A stretch of 64,000 bases of DNA from Planctomycetota bacterium (GTDB lineage Bacteria > Planctomycetota > UBA1135 > GCA-002686595), in contig NYYZ01000032.1 of assembly GCA_002686945.1 (NCBI GenBank), forward strand, positions 55,406-119,405, in the 5' to 3' direction. The position numbers were made by a program, and so were the translations under genes. The notes under the pieces were generated by a model. It did no database searches. It was given only the letters and a program-made list of their open reading frames with translations, and was not told the origin of the DNA. Shown in pieces: positions 18,516-26,202 of the stretch (its first letter is position 1; every line of letters starts with the position of its first letter).

Positions 18516-18540
18516 TGGGACTCACCCAACGACCATTCCC

Positions 18541-19482
18541 ATGGACCTGCGCATCACCCCCTTCCTCGCCCTCGCGCTCTTGAGCGCCGCGCCCCTCGCG
18601 ACCACAGCGAAGCAGGTCCCACTCAAGGTCTTCATCCTCGCCGGGCAGTCCAACATGGTCGGGGCCGGTGAAGTCAAGGCCAACCCCGACCGCAACGGCG
18701 GCCAGGGGACCCTCGAGCACCTGGTGAAGTCGAACTCGAAGAGCAAGAAATACAACCACCTCGTCGACGGAAACGGCGACTGGGTCGTGCGCGACGATGT
18801 GTGGATCTCCTACTTCGAGCGCGGAGGGCTGCTGTCGGTGGGCTACGGCGGGGACGAGGGCAAGATAGGACCCGAGTTGGGCTTCGGACATGTGGTCGGC
18901 GAGTTCTTCGACGAGCCCGTGCTGCTGATCAAAGTCGCCTGGGGAGGAAAAAGCGTCGGCAAGGAATTCCGGCCGCCGAGCGCGGGGGGAGAGGTCGGCG
19001 AGGCCTACACGGCCCTGTTCGCCCAGGTCCGCGAGGTCCTTGATGACCTCGACGGGCGCTTCCCCGACCTCAAACACGATGGCTACGAGATGCTGGGCAT
19101 CGGCTGGCACCAGGGCTGGAACGACCGGGTCAACCAGGCCTTCAACGACGCCTATGAGCACAACCTCTCCTGCTTCATCCGCGACGCGCGCAAGGAGCTT
19201 GACACCCCCGACCTACCCTTCGTGATTGCCGAAACCGGCATGAGCGGACACGAGGAGCGCCACCCCCGGGCCCTCTCGCTCATGAAGGCCCAGGCCGCCG
19301 TCGCACAGCGCGAGGAGTTCCGCGGCAACGTGGCCTTTGTCGGAACCAAGGACTTCTATCGTCCCAAGGAGGTCTCGCCCTCGGGCCAGGCCTACCACTG
19401 GAACAACAACGCCGAGACCTACTACCTGATCGGCGAAGGCATGGGACAGGCGATGCTCAAGTTGTTGGAATCGGAACAGTGA
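18541..19482 (+). CDS. Secreted sialate-O-acetylesterase-like (SASA/CE6-type) SGNH esterase
   Basis: 313 residues with a signal peptide (MDLRITPFLALALLSAAPLATTA). The SGNH nucleophile motif is FILAGQSNMVG (Ser in GQSN), followed by PELGFGHVVGEF, VLLIKVAWGGKSV (block II Gly), GIGWHQGWND (block III-like) and the C-terminal AYHWNNNAETYYLIGEGMGQ, where the usual catalytic D..H is replaced by an HWN..AETY context, with His in YHW the likely general base. Removes acetyl esters from carbohydrates in related enzymes. Codon choice is visibly different from its neighbours (more GAC, CTC, GGC), and the gene is bracketed by the direct repeats at 18439 and 19568, so it was probably inserted. Confidence 0.85.
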   Translation: MDLRITPFLALALLSAAPLATTAKQVPLKVFILAGQSNMVGAGEVKANPDRNGGQGTLEHLVKSNSKSKKYNHLVDGNGDWVVRDDVWISYFERGGLLSVGYGGDEGKIGPELGFGHVVGEFFDEPVLLIKVAWGGKSVGKEFRPPSAGGEVGEAYTALFAQVREVLDDLDGRFPDLKHDGYEMLGIGWHQGWNDRVNQAFNDAYEHNLSCFIRDARKELDTPDLPFVIAETGMSGHEERHPRALSLMKAQAAVAQREEFRGNVAFVGTKDFYRPKEVSPSGQAYHWNNNAETYYLIGEGMGQAMLKLLESEQ

Positions 19483-19494
19483 CACGCCGGCCTC

Positions 19495-19628
19495 CTGGTA
19501 TTGGACTCCTGGGCCCAAAGCCCTGGCGGACACCAAAAAGCCAACCCCAGGACCAGAACACCGCCTGACAAACCTCGATCCGCAATCTTCACAACCCGAG
19601 AACGCACCCAAACACCCTCGGGTACCAC
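19495..19628 (-). pseudogene. Orphan copy of the 5' end of the HEAT/vWA gene
   Basis: On the minus strand this segment reads VWVRSRVVKIADRGLSGG, then a hydrophobic stretch VLVLGLAFWCPPGLWA and QES, closely matching the leader of the HEAT/vWA protein at 18370-18500 (VRSRVVKIADRGLWGG, LALGLALFFLPGLRA, QEP). Similarity stops right after the signal-peptide region; the frame then runs antisense into the esterase gene and ends. It is a relic of duplication, now serving at most as the upstream region of the SEC-C gene. Confidence 0.7.
19568..19610. repeat. Right copy of a direct repeat flanking the esterase gene
   Basis: Same orientation as 18439-18481, one mismatch in 43 bp. Starts ACAAACCTCGATCCGCAATC. 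Confidence 0.8.
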
Positions 19629-19647
19629 CCTGCGTTCCCTGGAAAGC

Positions 19648-19653
19648 TAGACT
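19648..19653 (+). promoter_or_regulatory. -10-like TAGACT, 6 nt before the SEC-C gene ATG
   Basis: TAGACT followed by six bases and ATG 19660. The short distance leaves no room for a Shine-Dalgarno site and suggests a leaderless mRNA. Confidence 0.45.
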
Positions 19654-19659
19654 GCCCCA

Positions 19660-20148
19660 ATGAGCAAGAAGGAAATCACCCTGACCCTGGCGTCGTTCAT
19701 GGATTCGGAGCACTCGAAGAAACTCGAGACCTCCCCCGAAGACCAACGCCGCATCGCCGCTGCCTTCTTGGCGGTCTGCTATGAGGAGATCGGCAAGGCG
19801 CCTCACCTGCTCGATGGACAGGACATGCACGCGGCCCTGGGGCACTGTCTCCCCGGTCGGCTCAAGCGCAAGGACCCCCTGGCAGAGGAGGTACCCCCGA
19901 TCTTGCATGCTCTGGTCGATCACCTGACCGAAGAACATGTACTGGCCCACGCCTTCGAAATCCGCGCGGCCATCGAGTCCACCCGGGGCGAATTCATCGA
20001 AACCGTGCGCACAGGCAACAACCCTCACCACCACGGGGGCCCAAAACAAGAAACCGTGGTGCACAAGGCCGCGAAACTGGGCCGCAACGATCCCTGCTTT
20101 TGCGGCAGCGGCAAGAAGTTCAAGAAATGCTGCGGCAAGAATTCGTAA
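19660..20148 (+). CDS. SEC-C zinc-motif protein
   Basis: 162 residues. The C terminus [19 protein letters not shown] (about 141-159) is a complete SEC-C zinc-binding motif (CxCx8CC). The N-terminal 100 residues are helical and acidic, of the kind found in small uncharacterised SEC-C proteins (YecA/DUF-type), with no membrane segment. In SecA this motif binds SecB and ribosomes; stand-alone proteins probably contact ribosomes or nascent chains. First gene of a plus-strand run with the zinc-ribbon membrane protein (33 nt downstream). Confidence 0.75.
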   Translation: MSKKEITLTLASFMDSEHSKKLETSPEDQRRIAAAFLAVCYEEIGKAPHLLDGQDMHAALGHCLPGRLKRKDPLAEEVPPILHALVDHLTEEHVLAHAFEIRAAIESTRGEFIETVRTGNNPHHHGGPKQETVVHKAAKLGRNDPCFCGSGKKFKKCCGKNS

Positions 20149-20181
20149 GACCTGTTCAGCCCCCAGCCCTTCCCCCTGCCC

Positions 20182-20835
20182 ATGACCAATCAAGTCTGTT
20201 CCAACTGCGGTGCTGCGATCCCGGACTCAAGACACACCACTTGTGAGTTCTGCGGTCACGAGCTACCACGACAAGAGAACGCTCCGTCTGAAATCCACAG
20301 CCTGTCCGACCGCATTCAACGGGACCTGCCCCTGGTGCGCGAGGCACCAGAATTCGCAGCCCTGCAACGACGCGTGCCCCCCGCCCCGCCGTCCTTTGCC
20401 GCCTTCAAAGTGATCTCAGGCATTGGTACGGTGATCGCCTGTGTAATTGGCTTGGGGATGCTGGCCTTCGCGATCACCGTCACCTCCTTCCTCCCCGAAT
20501 CCATGAAACTGTTTGCAATCGTCCCTTTGCTCGGATTGGCCATGGTCGGACTTTTCATCCGCATGTCCATCAAGGCCAGAAGCAAGGTGAGCGACTACCA
20601 GACAGGACCCCTCGAACGGCGGGTCGTGGGAGTCCTCGATGAACGCACCGAAGTCCGTGGCGGGGGCGATTCAATGACCAGCACCTCCTATTTCATCACC
20701 TTCCTCGACGAGGAGGGTCGACGGGAAGAATTGCCAGTTGTAGGCAAGACTGCGGGAGAAGTCACCAATGGCGATGTGGGCGTTGTTTTTGTACGCGGTG
20801 GCTTCGCCCTGGACTTTCAGCGAGTGAATGTCTGA
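20182..20835 (+). CDS. Zinc-ribbon membrane protein, DUF2500-like C terminus
   Basis: 217 residues. N-terminal zinc ribbon with Cys6, Cys9, Cys21, Cys24 (VCSNCG, CEFCG). Two transmembrane helices at about 77-100 and 112-131. The C-terminal part, ERRVVGVLDERTEVRGG then TSYFITFLDEEGRREELPV and GDVGVVFVRGGFALDFQRV, has the pattern of the small beta-barrel DUF2500-type domain. Function unknown; possibly an envelope-stress or cargo-binding protein. No Shine-Dalgarno site. Confidence 0.6.
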   Translation: MTNQVCSNCGAAIPDSRHTTCEFCGHELPRQENAPSEIHSLSDRIQRDLPLVREAPEFAALQRRVPPAPPSFAAFKVISGIGTVIACVIGLGMLAFAITVTSFLPESMKLFAIVPLLGLAMVGLFIRMSIKARSKVSDYQTGPLERRVVGVLDERTEVRGGGDSMTSTSYFITFLDEEGRREELPVVGKTAGEVTNGDVGVVFVRGGFALDFQRVNV

Positions 20836-20904
20836 TTCAGATCGAACCACTTGATCAGGCACCCAAAGTGCCCTGGTCATTCACCCAGCCCGTCTCCACC
20901 CCCA

Positions 20905-21402
20905 ATGCTTCTGATCATCACCGCCAGCAACGGCAAGAACCTCGAACTGGCTCTGCACCTCGCGTCCATGGCTGCCCCCATGGACTGCCCAACCCAGGTG
21001 CTGGACCTGACTGAACTCGACCTGCCCCTTTACACGCCCCAGGCCCACGCCCACGCCCAGGGCACGCCCGCAACAGTTGAAGACCTCGCCGCCAGATTCC
21101 GGGCCGCAGACACCTTCTTCTTCTGCGCCCCCGAATACAACGGTTCGATTCCCCCGACCCTGACCAACGCCGTTGCCTGGCTTTCCGTCAGCACCGACGA
21201 TTTCCGCGAGTTGTTCAACACCAAACCAGTCGCCATCGCCACGCACTCCGGAGGCGGCGGATCAAAGCTGCTTGTAGCCCTGCGCTTGATGCTTGGACAC
21301 CTGGGTTGCAATGTCATCGGCCGAGAACTATTGACCAGTCCCAAACGGCCCCTCAACGACGAGAGCGCAGTGGCGATCTTGGAGCAGCTGGCGGGAGCCT
21401 GA
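20905..21402 (+). CDS. NADPH-dependent FMN reductase-like protein
   Basis: 165 residues, flavodoxin-like. MLLIITASNGKNLELA corresponds to the phosphate-binding loop, FFFCAPEYNGSIPPTLTNAVAWLS is the hallmark PEYN.S.P..lKN..dW block of the NAD(P)H:FMN reductase family, and VAIATHSGGGGSKLLVALR matches the second flavin loop. Reduces quinones, azo compounds or flavins in relatives. Start ATG 20905 gives the family length; a frame open further upstream adds only a Pro/Ser-rich leader. Confidence 0.82.
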   Translation: MLLIITASNGKNLELALHLASMAAPMDCPTQVLDLTELDLPLYTPQAHAHAQGTPATVEDLAARFRAADTFFFCAPEYNGSIPPTLTNAVAWLSVSTDDFRELFNTKPVAIATHSGGGGSKLLVALRLMLGHLGCNVIGRELLTSPKRPLNDESAVAILEQLAGA

Positions 21403-21419
21403 CTCAACTCACTCCAAAC

Positions 21420-23063
21420 TCAACCCTTCGTCGCGTCCGTCATCGCCTTGGTGGCGTCGGAGCGCTCATTGCCTGCCGTTCCCGTCTTGTGTCCCGGGTC
21501 TACCCAGGAGCGGGGCAGGTCATCGGGACGCAGGAGCTTGCGGCGCACCTTGTTGTAGAGGCCGAAGATCTTGCTCTCAAGGTGGCCGTTTACAAAGCTG
21601 CCGTCATTCAAGCGTTCCTCTGCGCGCTTCTCCCAGAAGCCACGGCGACGACCGCGGGCGAGACCCCAGTTCAGGGTCGCGAAGTGCTGGTACATCATGC
21701 GCGCTTCGGTCACGCTGGGGGGGATGTTGCCGGGCCAGGTCTCTTCCAGGTGGTACTCGCCGATGGAGCCCCACTCGGGAATCGTTTTCGGGCCCTCGTA
21801 GCCCAGCTTGATGGCCTGCTCCCACATGACTGTTCCCGGAATCGGGCGGAAGGGCCAGACATTGGGGCGCGCGTGGGGCGCGGCCATGTGCAGACGGCGG
21901 CATTGATCGATGGTGGCCATCATGGACTCTTCGCTTTCGCCGGGGAAGCCGATGATGTAGGTAATCGAGCCCTGAATACCAAGGCGATCCATCTTGACAG
22001 CGGCTTCAATGTTGTCATCCCCATGGATCGGCTTGCCGATGTCCTTCATCATGGAGTCGGTGCCGGTTTCGGCACCAATCTCGGCCACATACATGCCTGA
22101 CTCGGCCATCAGATCCAGCGTGTCTTGCTTGTATTGCAAAATCGAATGGGTTTCGATGAACGCATTCCAGCCGATCTTGATCTTGCGGTCGATGAGCCCT
22201 TGGGCAAATGCACGAGAGCGCTTTTCCTGCACCCCGAAGTTCGCGTCATGGAAGCGAATGGAATCAAATCCCCAACGATTGTAGATCTCTTCGATGTCGT
22301 CGAGCATGCGCTCGGCGGGCACGGGCTTCCAACGGCGGTCGGTGACCAGCGGAGAGCAGCAGAAAGTACAGGGCTCTGGACAGCCATAACTGCCAAAGTA
22401 GGTGATTCCAAAGTAGGGCTTGCCGTAACCGATCCAAGGGGGCGTGGGCAGACGCAGCACATCGCGGGCGCTGTCTTCGCGCATTTGATGGCGGCGATAG
22501 GGCTCGATGTCGAGCAAGTGCCAGGGCATGGCAGCGATCTCGTCCCAACCCACCACGGCTCGCGCACCGGTGCGGATCACTTGACCCTCGCGCATGATCG
22601 AAAGACCAGGCACACTGTCCAATGGCTCGCCGGAATCGATGGCATGCACCACATCCCGGAAAGTCAGTTCTCCCTGGCCCATGATCACCGCTTCGTACAG
22701 GCCGGTCTCCAGTTGAAGATCCGGCCGCACACTGGCAAACCAACCACCGATCACAGCGGGCAGGTTGGGATGATGAGCCTTGACCTTGGTCATGGCCTGC
22801 CACCCATCGTTGACCATGTAACCCAAGATGCCCGTAGTAGCAACCAGCATCGCGCCTTCGCAGGCGTCGACCAAGGCCTTGTGGCCGGACTCACCACGGT
22901 AGAGGGAGCCGTCGATGATTAACACCTCGTACCCTTCCTGGTCCGGATAGGCCGCGATAGTCAACATCTCCAAGGGCAGCATGTCCTTGCTGGACTCAAG
23001 ACCCAGGGTCTCATCCACCTGCTTGGGCTGGTAGAGAACGATCTTTTTCTTGCGTTGAATCAT
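21420..23063 (-). CDS. B12-binding-domain radical SAM protein
   Basis: 547 residues. N-terminal cobalamin-binding-like Rossmann region (about 5-150: VLYQPKQ, LPLEMLTIAAY, GYEVLIIDGS, LPAVIGGWFASVRPD, YEAVIMGQGE) without a clear DxHxxG, as in many members. Radical SAM core: GSYGCPEPCTFCCSP with Cys228, Cys232 and Cys235 (CxxxCxxC), then DANFGVQ, EIGAETGTD and GIQGSITYIIGFPGESEE. The C terminus has WEKRAEERLNDGSF, reminiscent of BchE/HpnR-type and other lipid- or cofactor-modifying members. Substrate unknown. Starts at ATG 23063, 166 nt after pdxA on the same strand. Confidence 0.85.
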   Translation of the reverse strand: MIQRKKKIVLYQPKQVDETLGLESSKDMLPLEMLTIAAYPDQEGYEVLIIDGSLYRGESGHKALVDACEGAMLVATTGILGYMVNDGWQAMTKVKAHHPNLPAVIGGWFASVRPDLQLETGLYEAVIMGQGELTFRDVVHAIDSGEPLDSVPGLSIMREGQVIRTGARAVVGWDEIAAMPWHLLDIEPYRRHQMREDSARDVLRLPTPPWIGYGKPYFGITYFGSYGCPEPCTFCCSPLVTDRRWKPVPAERMLDDIEEIYNRWGFDSIRFHDANFGVQEKRSRAFAQGLIDRKIKIGWNAFIETHSILQYKQDTLDLMAESGMYVAEIGAETGTDSMMKDIGKPIHGDDNIEAAVKMDRLGIQGSITYIIGFPGESEESMMATIDQCRRLHMAAPHARPNVWPFRPIPGTVMWEQAIKLGYEGPKTIPEWGSIGEYHLEETWPGNIPPSVTEARMMYQHFATLNWGLARGRRRGFWEKRAEERLNDGSFVNGHLESKIFGLYNKVRRKLLRPDDLPRSWVDPGHKTGTAGNERSDATKAMTDATKG

Positions 23064-23228
23064 GAAGAAGTTGCTCGGAAGGGCAGAGGGCACCGGGAGA
23101 ACGCCCCCGGAGGCACAAACCTGCCATCCAATAGCCCCTTCGGAAGTCTACCCGGCATGGCTGGAGTTCGCACGGAGAGTCGAGGCTGAAATCGGGGCTC
23201 GAAAGGCACTAGGGGCCTCCCCAACCCA

Positions 23229-24245
23229 TCAGCCGCCCTGGGCCGGACACCCCAGACGGGGTTCTGCCAGGAGGGGCTGTGCCTTCTCAAGCCCCTCGGA
23301 CTGGTCGCACCAATCCACCGCCGTTCCAATTGCCGCCAGAAGGTTGCTCGCATCCGCACGGCCCTTGCCAGCGATGTCATAAGCCGTGCCGTGCACCGGA
23401 GAAAGACGCAGGAACGAAAGCCCCGCAATCCAGGTGACGCCCGCCCCACGGGAGAGCAACTTGAGGGGAATGAAGGCCTGATCGTGGTACAAGGCCAACA
23501 CGCCATCGAAGCGACCGTCGGCAGCCTCCAGGAAGACCGTATCGGGAGATCGAGGGCCGCGCACATCGATACCTCCCTCCCGAGCCCTGCTGACCGCCGG
23601 AATCAGGAGGTCAAGTTCCTCCGTTCCCAGAATACCGCCCTCACCCGCATGGGGATTGAGTCCCGCCAGGGCAATGCGCGGGTGTTCAATGCCGATCCCA
23701 CGCAGGGCCTCGTCGAACAACTCAAGATGCCGCAACACGCGCACAGGGGTGATGCTGGCAATCGCCTCCTTGAGGGGCAGGTGGCGGGTCAAGAGCATGA
23801 CCCGCAAGCTGCCACTCAGTCCCACCATTTCAAAGCGCGAGGTCCCATCCAGGCGGGCGAGCAACTCGGTTTGCCCTTCGATTTCTTCCCCGGCAAGGTG
23901 CATGGCTTCCTTGCTGACCGGCGCGGTGACCAGGGCAGCCACCTGATGTGTGCGGGCCAACTCAACGCCCTGATGCAGAGCAGCCAAGGCTGCGGCGCCG
24001 CAGGACGCCTGCACCTCCCCCATGGTCCATTCCTCTGGTCCCGGGGTTTCAAGCCAACGATGTCCCGGCTCATTGTCTGCTCCCGTGTTGAGCAGTTCCT
24101 CCGGGCGCAGGGCCCGAGGGCCGATCACCAGCAGACGCACCCGCCGGGCGAGAGCCTTGTCCTGAACCGCCACACGCACGATCTCTGGCCCGATGCCCGC
24201 TGGATCTCCCACGGTCAAGGCGATCAAGGGCAGGCGCTGGGTCAT
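23229..24245 (-). CDS. pdxA: 4-hydroxythreonine-4-phosphate dehydrogenase
   Basis: 338 residues, normal for PdxA, which makes the precursor of the pyridoxal ring by NAD-dependent oxidation of 4-phosphohydroxy-L-threonine. Motifs: ALTVGDPAGIGPEI (start), TAPVSKEAM, GQTELLARLDG, RVMLLTRHLPLKEA, IALAGLNPHAGEGG, GPRSPDTVFLEAADGRFDGVLALYHDQAF (metal and catalytic block), GTAYDIAGKG. Start ATG 24245 is fixed by a perfect AGGAGG at spacing 8; the ATG at 24278 lacks one. Metal-binding His residues are present. No pdxJ in the window. Confidence 0.93.
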   Translation of the reverse strand: MTQRLPLIALTVGDPAGIGPEIVRVAVQDKALARRVRLLVIGPRALRPEELLNTGADNEPGHRWLETPGPEEWTMGEVQASCGAAALAALHQGVELARTHQVAALVTAPVSKEAMHLAGEEIEGQTELLARLDGTSRFEMVGLSGSLRVMLLTRHLPLKEAIASITPVRVLRHLELFDEALRGIGIEHPRIALAGLNPHAGEGGILGTEELDLLIPAVSRAREGGIDVRGPRSPDTVFLEAADGRFDGVLALYHDQAFIPLKLLSRGAGVTWIAGLSFLRLSPVHGTAYDIAGKGRADASNLLAAIGTAVDWCDQSEGLEKAQPLLAEPRLGCPAQGG

Positions 24246-24253
24246 CGCAAACT

Positions 24254-24259
24254 CCTCCT
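24254..24259 (-). promoter_or_regulatory. Shine-Dalgarno AGGAGG of pdxA
   Basis: Perfect AGGAGG on the minus strand, 8 nt before ATG 24245. It decides the start and shows that the organism does use canonical sites, in contrast to many leaderless-looking genes nearby. Confidence 0.8.
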
Positions 24260-24529
24260 GATTTTGCGCGCTGGTCATAGCGGGATCATACGCCTTGGCC
24301 CTTGGGGGGGCTGGAGGAGCCCTGCCCGGGGCCCCGGCAACGAGCCCCGGAGGCTCCCTGGGCCTGACAGAAAGAACCCTGGACCGTCTCCCCAGTCGAA
24401 AATGCAAGTGAGAAAACAGCTGCCCGCGAGGAGCTTCGGGGCAGCTCGCCTCGCAGTTCGCAGACTGAATGCAACTGCAGTTGGTCCGGATCTTCCAACA
24501 CGGGAATCCAATGCAAAGCAGCGGGGTGC

Positions 24530-24535
24530 TAGGCT
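24530..24535 (+). promoter_or_regulatory. -10-like TAGGCT, 6 nt before the sulfatase-like gene ATG
   Basis: TAGGCT, six bases, ATG 24542: the same geometry as at 19648 and 51076. Confidence 0.45.
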
Positions 24536-24541
24536 GCCCCG

Positions 24542-26194
24542 ATGGCCCCGTCGTTCCGCCCTCCCCAAGCCCTGTCCCTTGGAGAAGACTCGAGCCCCCT
24601 GCACAGACCTCAGTTCCTGGGGCCCCTGGGCCTGGCCATTCTGTGCGCCTGCAACCCCCAGGTGAATGATCCCCCGCGGCCCCATGTGCTGCTGATCAGC
24701 ATCGACACCCTGAGGGCAGATCACCTTTCGAGCGCAGGCTATCCCTTCGAAACCACTCCGGTACTGGACGAGGTCGCGGCTCAGGGCATGCGCTTTGAGC
24801 GCTGCGTCTCCAGCACCTCCTGGACCCTGCCCGCTCACATCACCATGCTCACGGGCCTGCCCATCAGCGCCCACGGTATCGATGATGATCGTCTCTGGCG
24901 TCGGCGGGATGCCGAGGGTCGAGCCATCGCGCCGGATCTCCGTGGCCGGTTCCTGGCCGAGAGCCTGCAGGCCTCTGGCTATGACACGGCGGGCTGGTTC
25001 ACCTGGAAGTACCTGGACGCACGCTTTGGCTTTGGGAGGGGCTTTGATAAGTGGGAGCGGCTGGGGCACAACTTCTACAGTCACCCACTGGTGGGGCCCG
25101 CTTGGTTGGCAGCCAAAGAAGCAGACGACGCAGATGCCATGCGCGAGTTGTATGCCCAGCATCCGGATCTCTTTGGAGTCATTCATTCCACCCCAGAGGT
25201 TGTGGATCACGCGATCAGTTGGCTGGAAGAGAGGGCGCCCGGGGACGCTCCCTTCTTTCTCTTCCTGCACCTCTTTGATGTACACAACCCCTATGTGAGC
25301 CCCGAGCCTTTTCACTCCCAGTTCGATCCGGACTACACGGGAAGCATCGATGGCACGCGGGTTACAGCGCCCATTTCTCCTGTGCAGCCGGACATGGAAC
25401 CGCGCGACCTGCAGAATCTCATCGCACGCTATGACGGGGGTATTCGCCATGTTGACGACGAGTTGGGACGCTTGCTCAAGACGCTCGGGGACCTGGGGCT
25501 TGAGCAAGACACCCTGATAGTGGTGACCAGCGACCACGGGGAAGAGTTTTTTGAACACGGGGGAAAGACCCACCGGGGCTCGGTGCACATGGAGAGCATT
25601 CAGGTGCCCCTGATCCTGCGCTGGCCTGCGGGACTGAAGGGGGGCGCGGTGATCGAGGACACAGTGGGTCTGGTGGATCTGGTCCCCACGATCCTTGCGG
25701 CCACGGGAAGTGACCACGGGGCACCCCTGGGTGGACGTAATCTGCTGCCACTCGCCAAGGGCGCAGAGGCCAGTCCTCGCACCTACCTGTCGGAACTTGT
25801 GGTCTTTGAAGAGGGTCAAAGAGTTCCCTTGCGACGCAGCAGTTGGATCCGCGGCACGCAACAGATCACCTGGGATGTGCGTGGCAGGGAGGCGGGACGG
25901 GTGCTGCACTTTGACCTGAGCAAGCCACAGGGAGGCTATGGCCCGGGAGTGCTGCTCCCCGAAGACGATCCACGCAGGGCAGAGTTCGAACGCGAAGTGG
26001 CTCGCATGCGAGAGAGTCTGCTGCGACTACGGCAGGCGTCCCCGCGCCTGGAGAGCGACCTGCCCCCTTTGACTGCCTTCGAATTGCAGGACCTGAGCAG
26101 CATGGGGTACGGCGGCGGCGACGACAATTTCCAAACAGAGGGGACTGAAGACCGCCTGCCTCTTGATGGGGGCGTCTGGCCCGATCAGGAGTAG
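24542..26194 (+). CDS. Sulfatase-family protein with Thr at the nucleophile position
   Basis: 550 residues, alkaline-phosphatase superfamily. VLLISIDTLRADHLSSAGY supplies the metal ligands and opening motif; STSWTLPAHITMLTGL aligns with the C/S-x-P-x-R..LTG sulfatase motif but reads T-L-P-A-H, so there is no Cys or Ser for formylglycine and the nucleophile would be Thr, as in LTA-synthase and phosphodiesterase-like branches. Later blocks: PFFLFLHLFDVHNPY, YDGGIRHVDDELGRLL, LIVVTSDHGEEFFEHG, HMESIQVPLILRWP, VDLVPTILAATG. A lipobox-like LAILCAC at about 31-37 suggests an exported lipoprotein. Possible substrates are sulfate or phosphate esters; undecided. Confidence 0.8.
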   Translation: MAPSFRPPQALSLGEDSSPLHRPQFLGPLGLAILCACNPQVNDPPRPHVLLISIDTLRADHLSSAGYPFETTPVLDEVAAQGMRFERCVSSTSWTLPAHITMLTGLPISAHGIDDDRLWRRRDAEGRAIAPDLRGRFLAESLQASGYDTAGWFTWKYLDARFGFGRGFDKWERLGHNFYSHPLVGPAWLAAKEADDADAMRELYAQHPDLFGVIHSTPEVVDHAISWLEERAPGDAPFFLFLHLFDVHNPYVSPEPFHSQFDPDYTGSIDGTRVTAPISPVQPDMEPRDLQNLIARYDGGIRHVDDELGRLLKTLGDLGLEQDTLIVVTSDHGEEFFEHGGKTHRGSVHMESIQVPLILRWPAGLKGGAVIEDTVGLVDLVPTILAATGSDHGAPLGGRNLLPLAKGAEASPRTYLSELVVFEEGQRVPLRRSSWIRGTQQITWDVRGREAGRVLHFDLSKPQGGYGPGVLLPEDDPRRAEFEREVARMRESLLRLRQASPRLESDLPPLTAFELQDLSSMGYGGGDDNFQTEGTEDRLPLDGGVWPDQE

Positions 26195-26202
26195 ACCTGG
26201 CC

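Noticed and set aside
24275-25909. 544-codon minus-strand open frame
   Set aside because: Lies opposite the sulfatase-like gene, whose motifs are clear; no recognisable domain in the antisense product.
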